A stretch of 64,000 nt of DNA, from positions 93,197,104 to 93,261,103 of the forward strand of contig CM019823.1 of NCBI GenBank assembly GCA_009763385.1, in the 5' to 3' direction. Origin of the DNA: Coix lacryma-jobi var. lacryma-jobi. Lineage: Eukaryota > Streptophyta > Magnoliopsida > Poales > Poaceae. The notes beneath the pieces were generated by a model that saw only the letters and a program-made list of their open reading frames with translations, made no database searches and was not told where the DNA came from. This document shows, piece after piece, positions 35,392-46,589 of the stretch (positions are counted from its first letter, which is position 1; each line of letters starts with the position of its first letter). The position numbers and the translations under genes were made by a program.

Positions 35392-36663
35392 GGTGGCCGG
35401 CCCTTGAGAAAGGTTGAGCACCCTAGGGACTTAGTGTCCATGGTTGGGGAGTGCTTAGGAGCCCTCTAACTCGCTTGTTCTTGCTAGAGCGCGAATCTTT
35501 GCGAGTGAGTGATCGCTAGTGCATAGCTTTGAGAGATTGCATCGAGTGGCACTAGGTGTTCGAGTTGCAAGCGGGTGGTGCGTATTACTCTTGGAGGTTG
35601 CCACCTCCTAAACTGGCTTGGTGCTTGTCTCCGTCGTGAAGCCCGTGTGAAGATTGTGGGTGGCTCCGGAGAAGCTTTGTGAGAGGCATTGTGCTCGCCC
35701 CGCGGGAGATCGCGAAGAGCAACTCTAGTGGAAAGAGGCGTGAAGAGCGCCAAGTGGTCCGGCCGGATCGAAAGCTAGAGCTCTTGGTGAGCACTCCATC
35801 GTGGAGAGGTTGGCTTAGTGTCACCACTAGCAAGAGGATCGGCGGCAACCTTGTGCTTGCTTCAACGGGGACTAGCTTGGTGGCAACCAAGTGAACCTCG
35901 GCATAAAATCTTGTGTCCCCGTCTCTTGTTGCTCTTATTGTTCTTGTTTCCTTGCATATTACACTTGTTCTTGTGTTCTTCGTGTTCTTCCTCCCTCCAT
36001 CACTCTATCTTAGGTTGGGAAGGCTCGATCCATATTTTGGCAAGGAACCAAGACGTGAGGAAGATACAATCATCATCTACAACATCTAGGGAAGTGGGGT
36101 AATTGCTAGATCTGAGATTGCATCTCACCCGCTTCAATTTTGTAGCTCCCTGCAGGTGCTCGGTAGTACCGGCCATAAGGCCCGGTAGTACCGGTGTCGG
36201 TAGTACTGGCCTGAGCAGCCCGGTAGTACCGACCACCTGGTCTTTACACTAGCTTGTGTTGCAACACTTATCCTTGTGCTAGTGTTTAGTTTCTTAGTTT
36301 GTGTAACTAAGTTGAGCTCTCTAATTTGGCTTGGGTAGCCTTGTTATTGAGCATTGGTAGTGAGCTTAGCAGCTTTGTGCTTTGCTTACTAGATTGTGTA
36401 GGAGCTCCCCCGTGCTTGAAGTACTAGTTGCTTAGGTTTGTGTGACCTTGCAAGCTAGATTGATTAGGTGAGCTCTTGCTAGCCCGACACCTTATTTGCT
36501 TTGTTTAGAATCTTTTGTAAGGTGTCACAGAGTATAGGTAGAGGGGTGTAGTCTTGGCTAGACCGATAGTTTTAATTCTGCATTTGTTTCGGTTAGCCGC
36601 TACGTTTAATTTTAAAAAGGACTATTCACCCGCCCTCTAGTCCGTCATCTCGACCCTTTCAAG

Positions 36664-36675
36664 TGGTATCGGAGC
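36664..36675 (+). other. Primer-binding site of element E (tRNA-Met)
   Basis: TGGTATCGGAGC, two bases after the LTR end, complementary to the 3' end of initiator tRNA-Met. Confidence 0.9.
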
Positions 36676-36712
36676 AAGGTCTCTCATTTGTGGTCTTCAC
36701 CGACCCGAGAGG

Positions 36713-37440
36713 ATGGCGACTTATGGGCTAGGCATTGATTGTCCACACATTTTTTATGGCACTCACTTTACACAATGGAAAACTTGGATCATATGCAATT
36801 TCAAGTTTATTTGCCCTCAAATGTAGTGGATCGTAGATGTAGGTTTTTCTCATGTGTTGGATGAAAAGAATCTGACTCAAGCATAAGAGAAATGCCTAGA
36901 TCTCGAGTGCCAGGCTACTAACATCATTTTAGATCTTTGCATCATGATATCTTTAGTGAGATCATGGATATGGAGTCCTCCCATAATATGTGGAAGTACC
37001 TGAATGACAAGTATGGGAGTGCTCCAAATGGTGATGATGTTAGTGAGCTTGAGAAGGAGGCACATGAGGATGTTGAGCATGACCACAACATGGTGGTTGT
37101 GGAAGATTGCTCCACCTCATGGTCAAGTGATGAAGATGATGATCAATCCACAAGATCACTTGACAAGGATGATGGCTATAAGAGTGATGTCTCCACAAGC
37201 TCTTCCTCTACACCACATTGCTTCATGTCACACGGTGACACTAAGATATCATTTGCAAATGTGGTAGTTGATTGTGATGATCCAAATGTAGAGCTTGTAT
37301 GTAGACTCACCAAAGCTTTAGAAAATGAGATGGCTAAAATAATGAAATTGGCAAAAGAAAACTCATTTCTAAAGAATGCATGTGAACAACAAAAGCATTT
37401 ACTTTATGTTACTTCTTGTTCACATGATGAGCTTAAATTG
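36713..37440 (+). pseudogene. Element E gag, N-terminal part
   Basis: The frame opens MATYGLGIDCPHIF and has the copia gag signature FYGTHFTQWK. Stops follow near 36830-36890, then the frame is open again from 36937 (MESSHNMWKYLNDKYG, typical of copia gag). An acidic/serine-rich section and a coiled coil (RLTKALENEMAKIMKLAKEN) come next. It is cut at 37440 by insertion H; the reading frame resumes at 50372. Confidence 0.8.
37436..37440. other. Target-site duplication of insertion H, left copy (AATTG)
   Basis: AATTG here and at 50367-50371 flank H. Removing H and one copy rejoins the gag frame of E. Confidence 0.85.
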
Positions 37441-37681
37441 TGTCACACCCAAAATTTCTGATTTTGGGTTGTGAGTAGAAAACACTAAATAAATAAATAA
37501 TTTTAATATTTGTATAAAATTGATCAAGTTTAGCTGGAGCTAGTGCCACCTTAGTTGTAGTAAATCAAGAATTTTTAAATTTTTGCTAAACTATTTTGAC
37601 GGGTTATGCTTGATGCGATGGTTTGTCGTTGTTTGGCCTTGTGTTGTGAGTCGGTAGAGTTTCAAAACACATTGGTAGGCC

Positions 37682-38491
37682 GTCTATCTATATCTGGTTC
37701 GTTTCTGTCTTTTTCCAAAATAAATTTATCATTTCCATCTCTATCCTTTTGTTGGACTTTTTCGAAATTCTTTTTCTTATGTCTCAAATCACTTCTTTGA
37801 GTTCATCGTTCATCATCATATCGCTACAAACTTCTTGGGATTTTTTCTGGCTTTTTCTGGATCAATTTCCAATTTTTCTGCGAGCATTATCTAATTTTTA
37901 GATACTCTAAAATATCTTTCCATGAGCTCTAAATATTTTATTTGGGTTCATCATGTTTCAAAGTGTCTCTGAGAATTTCCCCAGAATTTTCGGAGCCGTC
38001 GGAGTATTTTTCGTGGCTTAAAAATCAATTCTGGACTTTTCTAGAATTATTTTTATCCCGAAATTAATTAAATCCGAAATTAATAAATATATCGTTTTTC
38101 CATCTTATCCAAACCCTACATATATATATACATGTCGGTGTTCATCTCGTCGCGAGGAGTCCAAAAGTACGGCTCGTTTCGCGAGCCGCCACTTCTACGG
38201 TTCTAGATATGAAGCCGAAGTTTCGCATCTCTTAAACTCCGGCAAACTCTCCGGCGATCTTTTCCGATCAAACCGTCGCGTTCCGCTGAAAACCGTCACC
38301 ACCACGAGGTAGTCCTCTTCATCTTCTACACCGTCATGTCCTCCTTTATACTAATCCATCACCATTTGACTGTTTCCCATTAATTTCTATGTTTCTGGCG
38401 AGATTTTCCGGCGAGCTCCAACACGACGATCAGAGTTTTGGTTCCTCTGGGCAGTCTGGCCAGCCCCATCGTTCCGGTCGACTTCATGATC
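37682..38491 (+). repeat. H left inverted arm, part 1
   Basis: It matches the reverse complement of 48889-49675 closely (shared stretch starts GTCTATCTATATCTGG). It continues after the MULE at about 46990. Sequence is LTR-like and non-coding. The preceding 37441-37681 is the LTR start (TGTCACACCC) and has no partner on the right side. Confidence 0.85.
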
Positions 38492-38496
38492 TTATT

Positions 38497-38735
38497 AATA
38501 ACCCAATTAAATAAAAAATTTCAGAAACAACACTGTCCAATTTTTTTTTTTTGCAAAACTAACCCTTTTGCCGCGCCGTCCGCAATGGCGCGGAAAGCGC
38601 CACCGTGGCACCGCCCGGCCACGCAGGCCCGCGTGGGCCCCACTCGTCAGTTTGCCGCGCCAGGCGGGCTGGCGCGGCTAGTGCGTTTGCCGCGCCAGGC
38701 GGGTTGGCGCGGCAAAGAAGAGCTAGATCTGGGCG
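38497..38735 (+). repeat. MULE left terminal inverted repeat
   Basis: AT-rich outer 70 bp followed by three hairpin modules of the form TTTGCCGCGCC...GGCGCGGCAAA, ending near AGCTAGATCT. Confidence 0.82.
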
Positions 38736-39084
38736 CACCGCTTTCTTCCTCCTTCCTCCTTCCTCGCCCGCCCGCCCGCCCGTCCCGCCGCTGCCGCCGT
38801 GCCCCGCCCGTCCCGCCGCCGCCCGTTGCCCGCCGCCGTCGTCCCGTCGCCCGCCGACGTCCCTGCCTCAGCCGCCCGTCTCCCCCTCCGCCTGCCCGAG
38901 CACCCCGCCCTCCAACCGGCCGGACAGGGCAGCTCGTCGGCGGCCAGTGGTGCTCGCCGGCGTCCAGTGGAGCTCGCCGGCGGCCGGCTCCCTCCCCCCG
39001 TTCGCTCTCCCCAGCTCAAGCATACAAATCTCAGGTTTGTTTGTTAGTTCATTTTAGTTTTTATTTTTTTTGCAAATATAGTTA
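38736..39084 (+). other. MULE upstream region, proline/arginine-biased GC-rich stretch
   Basis: C-rich sequence (CCCGCCCGCCCGCC and similar) between the terminal repeat and the TTAGGG-like repeat. It gives long open frames on both strands, which I treat as composition artefacts. It could be the 5' exon or promoter of mudrA; CTCAGGTTTGTTTG near 39032 could be a splice donor. Confidence 0.5.
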
Positions 39085-39330
39085 GCAAAATGTTAGTTAG
39101 TGAGTTAGGTTAGGTAGTTTAATAAGTTAGGGTTAGTTAGTGACTTAGGGTTAGTGAAATAGGTTAGTTTAGTGAGTTAGGGTTAGGTAGTTAGTGACTT
39201 AGGGTTAGGTAGTGAGTGACTTAGGGTTAGGTAGTTAGGGACTTAGTTAGTTTAGTGATTTAGGTTATGTTAGTTACTTAGTGACATGGGTTGTTAGTAA
39301 AGATAAGTTAGTTAGGGTTTTAGGGTATTT
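39085..39330 (+). repeat. Degenerate TTAGGG-like repeats upstream of mudrA
   Basis: Loose repeats of GTTAG and of a longer unit close to AGTGACTTAGGGTTAGGT over about 245 bp. TTAGGGTTAG resembles plant telomere sequence (TTTAGGG) but the array is irregular and interstitial. Confidence 0.75.
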
Positions 39331-39453
39331 AGTTAGGGTATATCGAAATATTACTGAACACACGTTAGTGAAGCCAACTTAGTAAGTAGTTACGCCATTC
39401 TTTACTTTTGAGAAGACAATCACTTGACCTTAGTTCCACTATTGACTTTGTAG

Positions 39454-42228
39454 ATGGACACTGTATTCAGATTGTTTTATGGAGGCACAGTTAGTAAACG
39501 AGATGGGTTGTTTGATGATAACATGGAACAAGAACTCGAAGTATTTGATGAGCGTCCTCCTTTTACGGAGCTTATGTTGCGTCTGAAGGAGAAGTTTGAT
39601 GGTGATTTCTCGTTGAAAGGGAGATTTGACAGTGGCAAGATTAGGGCGAACTATGCGTTGATTCCCTTGCGCAACCAGGCTGACTGGGCAAAATACCAGA
39701 CGATCGTTATGGCATCCAATTCAACTATGGCTGAGATCGTGGTAGAGGATGGTTGGAGGAAGCAGGCAGAGGTGTCCAATGATGGCAACGAAGGTGAAGC
39801 ACAGGAGGTAGGGGATGATGACGATGCAGCTCCGATGAGTATGGATGTTGATGGTCACCCCACGCAGGAGACGGTGTATCCATCTGAAAATGTCCACGCT
39901 GACGTCGGTCAAATAAACAATGATTTTGATGTGGCCGACCTAGAGCGGCAGGAGCAGGAGGAGCAGGAGGCACAATTGTTTGATGAAAACTATGATTCTG
40001 ATGATGATTCCGATTATGACGAAGAAGATGACAGTTATATTTCTGCTATGCCTGACCCGGTTCGTGGTATTCCACAACCGATTCGTGCTATGCCACAACC
40101 GGTTCCTCAGAATATGCATCCTCCAGGGAGACTAGTCACTGATATACCAGAGGATCATACACATTTTGATGCGTGGCGGCGTTTGAGCGAAGCGAGGTAT
40201 TATGTTGCGCCCGATCCTTTGACTGAGACAGAGCTGCAGCAATTGAGGTCGGTTAACATGCAGTTTAGAGGCGTTCCAAGTTATAGGGATGTCAGTATGG
40301 TGGACCAGGCAGTTTGTGATACTGGATTGAATCTGTGCAAGCAAACACTGCATAACCATACAGATTGGATTCTTTAGAAGGGTATGATTTTCAACACTAT
40401 GACTGAGCTGAAGCTTTTCCTTGAGAACTATGCTGTGCATCATCATCGACCGTACACGGTCAGCCATTCTGATATTAGTTTGAGGTACCACGTCAAGTGT
40501 TTGAGTCTTGGTTGTCCGTGGAGGCTGAATGCTCGCAAGAGAACTGATGACAAGTGAAGGATCAGTAAAGTAGTACAACCGCATACCTGTTTTACAAATA
40601 AGGGACAAGAAAAACATCCTCAATTGACGGCAAGATACCTTGCACGGCGCATTTTGGCATTTGTTGATGATGACGCCGACGTATCTGTTTCACAATTGCT
40701 TATCTCCATATTTGGATTCACAGGCTATAAGGTGACTTATGGAAAGGCGTGGCGTGCGAAGCAGATCGCCCTTGCAATTCGTTGGGGTGGTTGGGATGAA
40801 GCGTACAACAGGATTCCTCGGATTTTGTGTGCAATGGCATACTATAACCCTGGCCTTAAATGGTTTCCACACATCAATGGGCAGTATATAGACCGCAACA
40901 CCGGCAAGGTTACACATGTGCTTCAGCGTGTATTTTGGTCTTTTGCACAAACAGAGCATGTGTATCAGTACTGTCGTCCAGTCATACTTGTGGACGGTAC
41001 TTTCTTGACCGGAGCGTACAAGGGTGTGTTGATGATGGCGGCGGCTGTTGATCCCGAGGACCAGATAGTTCCAATTGCTTTCGCCTTGGCTGAGGGGGAG
41101 AACGTTGAGTCTTGGTCTTGGTTCATGGCCCTGCTACGGATACAAGTGTTAGGGCCTTCTCGGACAATATGTTTGATTTCGGACCGTCATGTTGGGTTGC
41201 TTCGTGCCGCAGAGGAGGAGATAGAGGGTTGTCCTCCTCTAGTGCACAGATGGTGCATGCGTCACTTTGCCGCCAATTTCTGGCGTCGGCAGAGAAAAAA
41301 GGAGGTTTGTGCCAAGGTGAAAGAGCTATGTTGTGTTAAAACTGAGCACAAATTCAAAGAAACAATGGAAGAGTTGGACAAAATGTTAAACAGTGCTGCC
41401 AGGGCCTGGATCGAGAGACAGATGGAACACAAGGAGAAGTGGGCGCTTGCTTACGATGAGGGCGGTTTCCGGTTCGGCATAATGACCACCAACTCATCGG
41501 AGTCTTTCAACAAGGTATTCACCGGTGTTAGAGCCTTGCCCGTTTCTGGAATCGTTGAGTACTCGTTTCACAAGACCAACGAGTACTTCGTGAAAAGGTG
41601 GTCCATTGCTCAAGACAACCTACAAATGGATGGTGAATTTGGAAAGGCGGGAAAGGAGCACATTCAGGAAAATGAGATCTGGGCAACGCAGCTAACTTGT
41701 GAGGCTTATGGACCAACCAGACAAATCTATAATGTTCGAGCAAAGGGTGGAACTACCATGGGCGGGGAACGTTATGGTGGTCGCAACTATCGGATCGATC
41801 TTGAAAGAGTGGAATGCAGTTGTAACATGCCGCAGATAATGCATGCCCCTTGCTCTCACATGATTGCGTCCTGTAGAGCGCGCGGATATAACTACAAGGC
41901 CGTACCATATATGTCCGAGTACTATCGCTGGAGCAACACCGTCGCAATATGGCAGAGCAGCTTCGAGCCTTACCTTGATCCCACTCAATGGCCTCCATAC
42001 TTGGGTAGAGACTTCATGCATGATCCTGAGCTGCTGAAGTTAGGTAAGGGTAGGAGGAGGAAGAAGAGACTAAAGGGTGACATGGACAATATGGATAGGT
42101 ATGGCGGGGGGGACTTCGACCAGACACCGAGCACGAACCTATGCTCTGTTTGCCACATGCCAGGGCATAATGCAGCCTTCCATCGTAGACAAACACAACA
42201 GGTGTACATATGTCTTCATTTGTTTTAA
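39454..42228 (+). pseudogene. mudrA-like: mudrA-type MULE transposase, two in-frame stops
   Basis: One frame runs over 925 codons with stops at 40375-40377 and about 40555. The first 307 codons give the acidic N-terminal MuDR region (FDENYDSDDDSDYDEEDD). Between the stops lies the FAR1/MuDR-type zinc module (GCPWRLNARK). The last 534 codons (from 40624) hold the transposase core: D124 (VDGTF), D187 (ISDRH) and E293 in the NxxE motif, a SWIM zinc finger (C398, C400, C410, H412) and a C-terminal C-H knuckle (CSVCHMPGHNAAFH). It would bind the terminal repeats and cut DNA in the nucleus. A splice donor (CAACAG/GTGTAC at 42200) and acceptor (AAACAG at 42365) could add a short tail. The stops make it non-functional unless bypassed. 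Confidence 0.88.
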
Positions 42229-42366
42229 TGCTTTATTATTTTTATCTTCACTTATATTAATTATTTGAATGCTTTTGCTATTATTGTACATATGTTTTTC
42301 ATTTGTTTTAATGCTTTATTATTTTTGACGTTGTACTAACCTGTTACCATGTTTTATTTAAACAGG

Positions 42367-45078
42367 ATGGCGAACCCTCCGGCGTACCCTCTCCTTGAGC
42401 CGTTCTACGACGGCGAGCACTGGGCGCACAGGCTCACCGACTACGCCCCTCCGGAGAGGTTGTCGTTGCTGAGGCCGCGCACCCACCTATGGCACCGGTG
42501 GGACGAGCGCTACGCACCCTTCCTACGGTGCGCGGGCTTCTTGGTGCTAGCCCGCATTGCCAACGACGTGGTGTTGCAGCTCGACCCCGCGCTCCTCACC
42601 GCGCTGGCGGACAGGTGGCGTCCCGAGACGCACACCTTCCACCTAGCCTGTGGGGAGATGACCGTGACGTTACAGGACGTGGCCAAGATTTTTGGTCTAC
42701 GCCTGGGCGGCCTCCCCGTGACGGGGATTCTTGACACCGACACTTGGATGGACACCGTCCACCAGTTGTGTGGCCGTAGGCCCCCCGACGACGCAGACGC
42801 TAAGAGGAACAAGTAAGCTAAATTTTTTTCTAATTTAGTTGCATACGATTGCTACTATCATTTCCTAACTTTTACTTTTTTAAAACAAACAGGAAGACTA
42901 CTGGGGTGCCTTCGTCGTGGATCACCGAGCACTTTTCGTATTGCCCCCCCCCCAACGCTGACCCACAGGTAGTCGAGAGGTATGCCAGAGTGTGGCTATG
43001 GCACTTTATTGGGGCGTTCCTGTTTCCCGACTCATCGGGGAACACGATCAGCTGGATGTTCGTCCCCATCCTCGCACAGCCGTGGGAGAACATCGCTGGC
43101 TACAGCTGGGGGAGCGCAGTTCTAGCATGGCTGTACAGACAGCTGTGCGAGGGGTGCCGGCGGATGCAGGCCTCCTCTAGCTTGGGAGGGTGCCTGCCCC
43201 TGCTCCAGGTTTGGGCCTGGCAGCGGCTGCCTGTGGGTCGTCCCCGTGTACGAGAGGATGCGGTAACTACATACCTCTTGCGTGCATGTGCTTTTACAAA
43301 TTTACAGTCATTTAACTGATTCAAATTGGAATGCAGGTGTGGAGGCACCTGGACACCCGACCCACTGCTCTGTTTGTCTGGTCCACGACAGAGGTAGTTA
43401 GAGGCAACCCCCATCGCCGCTACCACCTGTACAAGGACTTGCTGGACGTCCTGATACAGCACCAGGTAATTCCGGAATGAGTTCAATTTTTTATATTAAA
43501 AAAGGAACATGACTAACTATGTTTGTTCATTACAAACAGGTCAGTTGGGACCCCTGGGACCTGTACGACAACGTGTTTGACCCCGCCACGGAGCTGGACC
43601 GTGTAGATTGGTGTTGCACTGACCCTCTTATCTGCTTCTACGTGGTCGAGATGCACTTGCCCATCAAGGTGATGCGTCAGTTCGGCCTACGACAGGAGTT
43701 TCCTCCACCTCTGATTAGCACGGATCAGAGGTTGCACAAGTAAGTATCCTCCACAGTGTTGTTCAATTACTCTAGTAAATTCTATCTTATGCTCTAACAG
43801 ATGGGTTTCCTTTGCAATGCAGGGTGAAGCGCCAAATCAGACGGAAGAATCCTGTTGATTGGCACGCGGAGCACGCCGATCATGTCCTGAGTTGGACAAA
43901 CAGGTACCAGTAGGACGTTGACGACGGCGAGCCGTACGACCAGGGCGTCTTCGACCAGTACCTACAGTGGCTGCACCGGAGCACCAGGTTGCACATTAAG
44001 CCACCGTACTACGAGGCCACTGCTGAGGCCGAGTCGGACGACGACGAGGACCCGTACGATGCTACCACTAGGGCATCGACTCAGCCTGACAGAGCCCCTC
44101 TACAAAGCTACGTGGTAATATATCATGCCCTTCAACTATTGTTTGTGTTTCTGTACTTGGTGCACTTACCCCCTGGTCTTGTGTCGGTAGGCGTCGCAGC
44201 TGTCTCGGTACTCCGACGAGGCAGCGCAGCTTATACACCACACCAGCTCTACTGGGGACCACGGCCCGGTACAGGCTTTTCTGCAGGTATCATAACACAT
44301 TCGAACCGCACCTGTAAATCTTAAGAAGTCATAAACTGTACTAATATATATATTATTATTTTTTTTTATTTGCAGAAAATCAGGAAGGGCTGCAGGAAGC
44401 TTGCTCAGAAGCTTGGGTGCATGGACACAGCGTGGGCCCCACCTATCCTTCCTCAGCCTTCGAGCCCTTTGGTGTCCGACACTGTCCCAGCAGCAGCAGC
44501 GTCGTCCGACGCCCGGGGGGAGGCACTTCTGCGGATCCACGCGGAAAGGGCCCCACTGTAGAGGAGCAGCCCGAGGAGGAGGGGGAGGAGGACGAGGAGC
44601 AGTACGTCGAGCGCACGACACCACCCTACACGGCTAGTGCAGGCTACATGGCCCTCGGCCATAGCTCGCACTACGCTGGAGGGTCCTCCTCCAGAGGTGG
44701 CCTGGACGACACGGCGTGGCAGGTACCTGGTGCTTACGACTACCCTAGTGGCTACTACAGCGGCCCTGGCTGGCAGCATTGGCCAGAGCAGGGCGCAACA
44801 CAGGAGCTGGGGTACTCACAGCTAGGTGAAGCTCCACTACCTACTCAGGATGACGTGCAGGTACATAAGTTGACCTCTATACATTTAAGTTCGTCAGATA
44901 TATTTAAGTTGTTTGCTAACATTTATTTTGAATGTTGCAGGGACCTAGTCAGACGCAAGGGTCACCACGCCGGCAGCCACGCGCCCGAGACCGCACGGAC
45001 GTCACGTTCACGCCGAACATGGACCTGTCGCAGCCGAAGCGTCGGAGGCTGCCTCGTCAGCCGTACACACCTAGCTAG
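42367..45078 (+). pseudogene. Plant mobile domain (MAIN-like) gene in the MULE, eight exons
   Basis: Exons read by frame and GT-AG sites: 42367-42812, 42893-43262, 43337-43465, 43540-43739, 43823-44114, 44191-44286, 44376-44860, 44941-45078. Exons 1-4 give the aminotransferase-like plant mobile domain of MAIN/MAIL1 proteins (LLRPRTHLWHRWDERYAPFL, FHLACGEMTVTLQDVA, WLYRQLCEGCRR). Exon 7 is acidic then Gly/Tyr-rich. Exon 8 ends with a basic PKRRRLPRQP that looks like a nuclear signal. A TAG at 43911-43913 and a one-base shift in exon 7 break the frame. It follows mudrA in the same direction. Mobile-domain proteins act in silencing and gene expression in host plants and are also found in MULEs and Ty3 elements; the role in the element is unknown. 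Confidence 0.82.
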
Positions 45079-45322
45079 GCTTAATGTTAGACTATATGGA
45101 TAGGTGATGTATTTGTTAGATAACTTGTTTGAGAACCCTATTATGTACTTCGTGGAGCCTGAGCCACTTTGTTTTTTTATGACTGCTATTACGTTTTCAT
45201 TTATTCAAATTGTGTCAATGTTTGGTTCCTTGTTATTGCTTTTGCGGAAAAAGACAGGAAAAACAGAAAAAACACATTCAATCAAACAGAGACAACACAT
45301 TCGATCAAACACTATTGTTTGT

Positions 45323-45388
45323 GTTGCCGCGCCAACCCTGGGGGCAAGGCTGACGCTTTTGCCTCGCCAGGCGGGGTGGCGCGGCAAA
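45323..45388 (+). repeat. Internal copy of the TTTGCCGCGCC hairpin module
   Basis: TTGCCGCGCCAACCC with a complementary half (GGGTGGCGCGGCAAA) further on, as in the MULE terminal repeats but inside the element, 250 bp after the mobile-domain gene. Confidence 0.7.
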
Positions 45389-45447
45389 TGCATCAGCCTT
45401 TCAGTGTGGTGTCCTGTCCTCGTAAGTGCTCTGCAGTTTTGATTTCC

Positions 45448-45574
45448 ATAGACTTTTCAGTATATAGTCTTTTTAGTACATAGGCTTTTCAGTGCATAGG
45501 CTTTTCAGTAGATAGGCTTTTCAGTAGATAGGCTTTTCAGTGATTAGATTTTTCAGCGAATAGCCTTTTCAGTT
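45448..45574 (+). repeat. Tandem repeat, unit near ATAGGCTTTTCAGTAG
   Basis: About seven degenerate copies of a 15-17 bp unit (AGGCTTTTCAGT) between the mobile-domain gene and the GRF-type gene. Confidence 0.85.
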
Positions 45575-45635
45575 GCAATAACTACACACTCACAATGCAG
45601 CTGGGATAATTCACAAGTTCAAAAACCAGGGCTCC

Positions 45636-45647
45636 GCCTATATAAAC
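45636..45647 (+). promoter_or_regulatory. Probable TATA box of the GRF-type gene
   Basis: GCCTATATAAACC, about 260 bp upstream of the GRF-type coding remnant and after the tandem repeat. Confidence 0.5.
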
Positions 45648-45894
45648 CCTTCAACGCCTGTGAATATTCAACAACTTCAGCAGAGCTTGCGAGGTTCGTA
45701 GTAGAGATTGTCTGGAGGTTCGTCCAAAGGCGGGAGAGGAAAGGGGTGGGAGGAAGGGACCTCCCATTGTGTGGGAGGGCTCCTCGGTCCTGATTCCTTC
45801 TTAGAGGCACTATATGAGTTTCCCGTTGAGAGAAAAAGGATTTCAGCCGGGACCGTCCTCTTAGGGGATACGATAACCGCTTAGAGGACTGGCC

Positions 45895-46370
45895 AAATGC
45901 CGTCATGGTGAGGACTGTTTGGTGCAGATGCTCCACGACGACTTGGAGGCAGGCCGACGTTTCTTCAAATGCCCGCGAGCATGGGTAACTTTATTTAATT
46001 TTGTTGCTATGCCTCTCATGTTTGCTAATACTTAGTCATTTTGTGAATGTCAGTCTTCGATTTTCAAAGAAAACTGCGGCTTCACCAGATGGGTGGATCC
46101 TCCTCCAATATGGCGCATCAGGAATACATCTATTATCTGCAGCGTCGTGTCGACGATCTTGAAAGAGAAGTTAAAAGCATGCTCAAGGACTATGATGACG
46201 ACGACAGCGAAGCAGACGGTTCAGATGAAGCAATATGTCTTGATCCATATTGCAACTGCCCGCATCACAAGAACAAAGGGCCTCCACACCACCGCCACCC
46301 ACCACCACCCGCAATGGGAGGCTATTACGGAGAAGGGTCTACTCAGTTTGCTATGTGGGACGGCTTCTAG
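45895..46370 (+). pseudogene. GRF-type zinc-finger protein remnant in the MULE
   Basis: Exon 1 (to 45984) reads a cysteine/histidine zinc-binding start (KCRHGEDCLVQML) and the GRF signature GRRFFKCPRAW. A GT-AG intron (45985-46053) leads to exon 2 with the second half of the finger (FKENCGFTRWVDPPP). A one-base shift follows, and the other frame continues as a coiled coil (HQEYIYYLQRRVDDLERE) and a histidine/proline-rich tail to 46370. An in-frame stop lies just upstream of 45895, so I could not place a start. GRF fingers bind single-stranded nucleic acid in better known proteins; such small GRF proteins are common in grass transposons. Non-functional as it stands. Confidence 0.7.
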
Positions 46371-46589
46371 ACTACTTAGACCACTATGTGTGTGTTGGTT
46401 GTGCCTATCAATTACCTAACGCATGTTAGGATAGTCTAGGACCTTTTAACCAAGTTACGGTAAGAGGTCCTCACATGCCATGTACTAGTTTGTTGTTCGT
46501 GTACTTGTTTGCTCTATTCTATTTCTCGTACTTTATCCCACAATAAATCGATAACACATGCAGTAGGAGGCTGCTGCTGGCCGCGGCGG

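Larger units (their letters stand above)
33971..36661 (+). repeat. Element E 5' LTR (2691 bp)
   Basis: It starts TGAAAGGTCCTAG and ends CGACCCTTTCA; TGAAAGG and CCTTTCA are perfect inverted ends. It carries many CGGTAGTACCG motifs (34968-35335, 36163-36231) and a TATA box (35378-35388). It interrupts the RNase H end of element G at 33970. Confidence 0.92.

Noticed and set aside
33971..36661. LTR E as an independent host locus with open frames (35122-35364, 35585-35890)
   Set aside because: TGAAAGG...CCTTTCA ends and the adjacent tRNA-Met primer site show it to be an LTR.
38438..39085. A 215-residue proline/arginine-rich frame at the MULE left end
   Set aside because: It starts in the H arm and crosses the MULE boundary; matching frames exist on the other strand.
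39085..39330. True telomeric array
   Set aside because: The repeat is irregular and lies inside a MULE; it does not contain runs of TTTAGGG.
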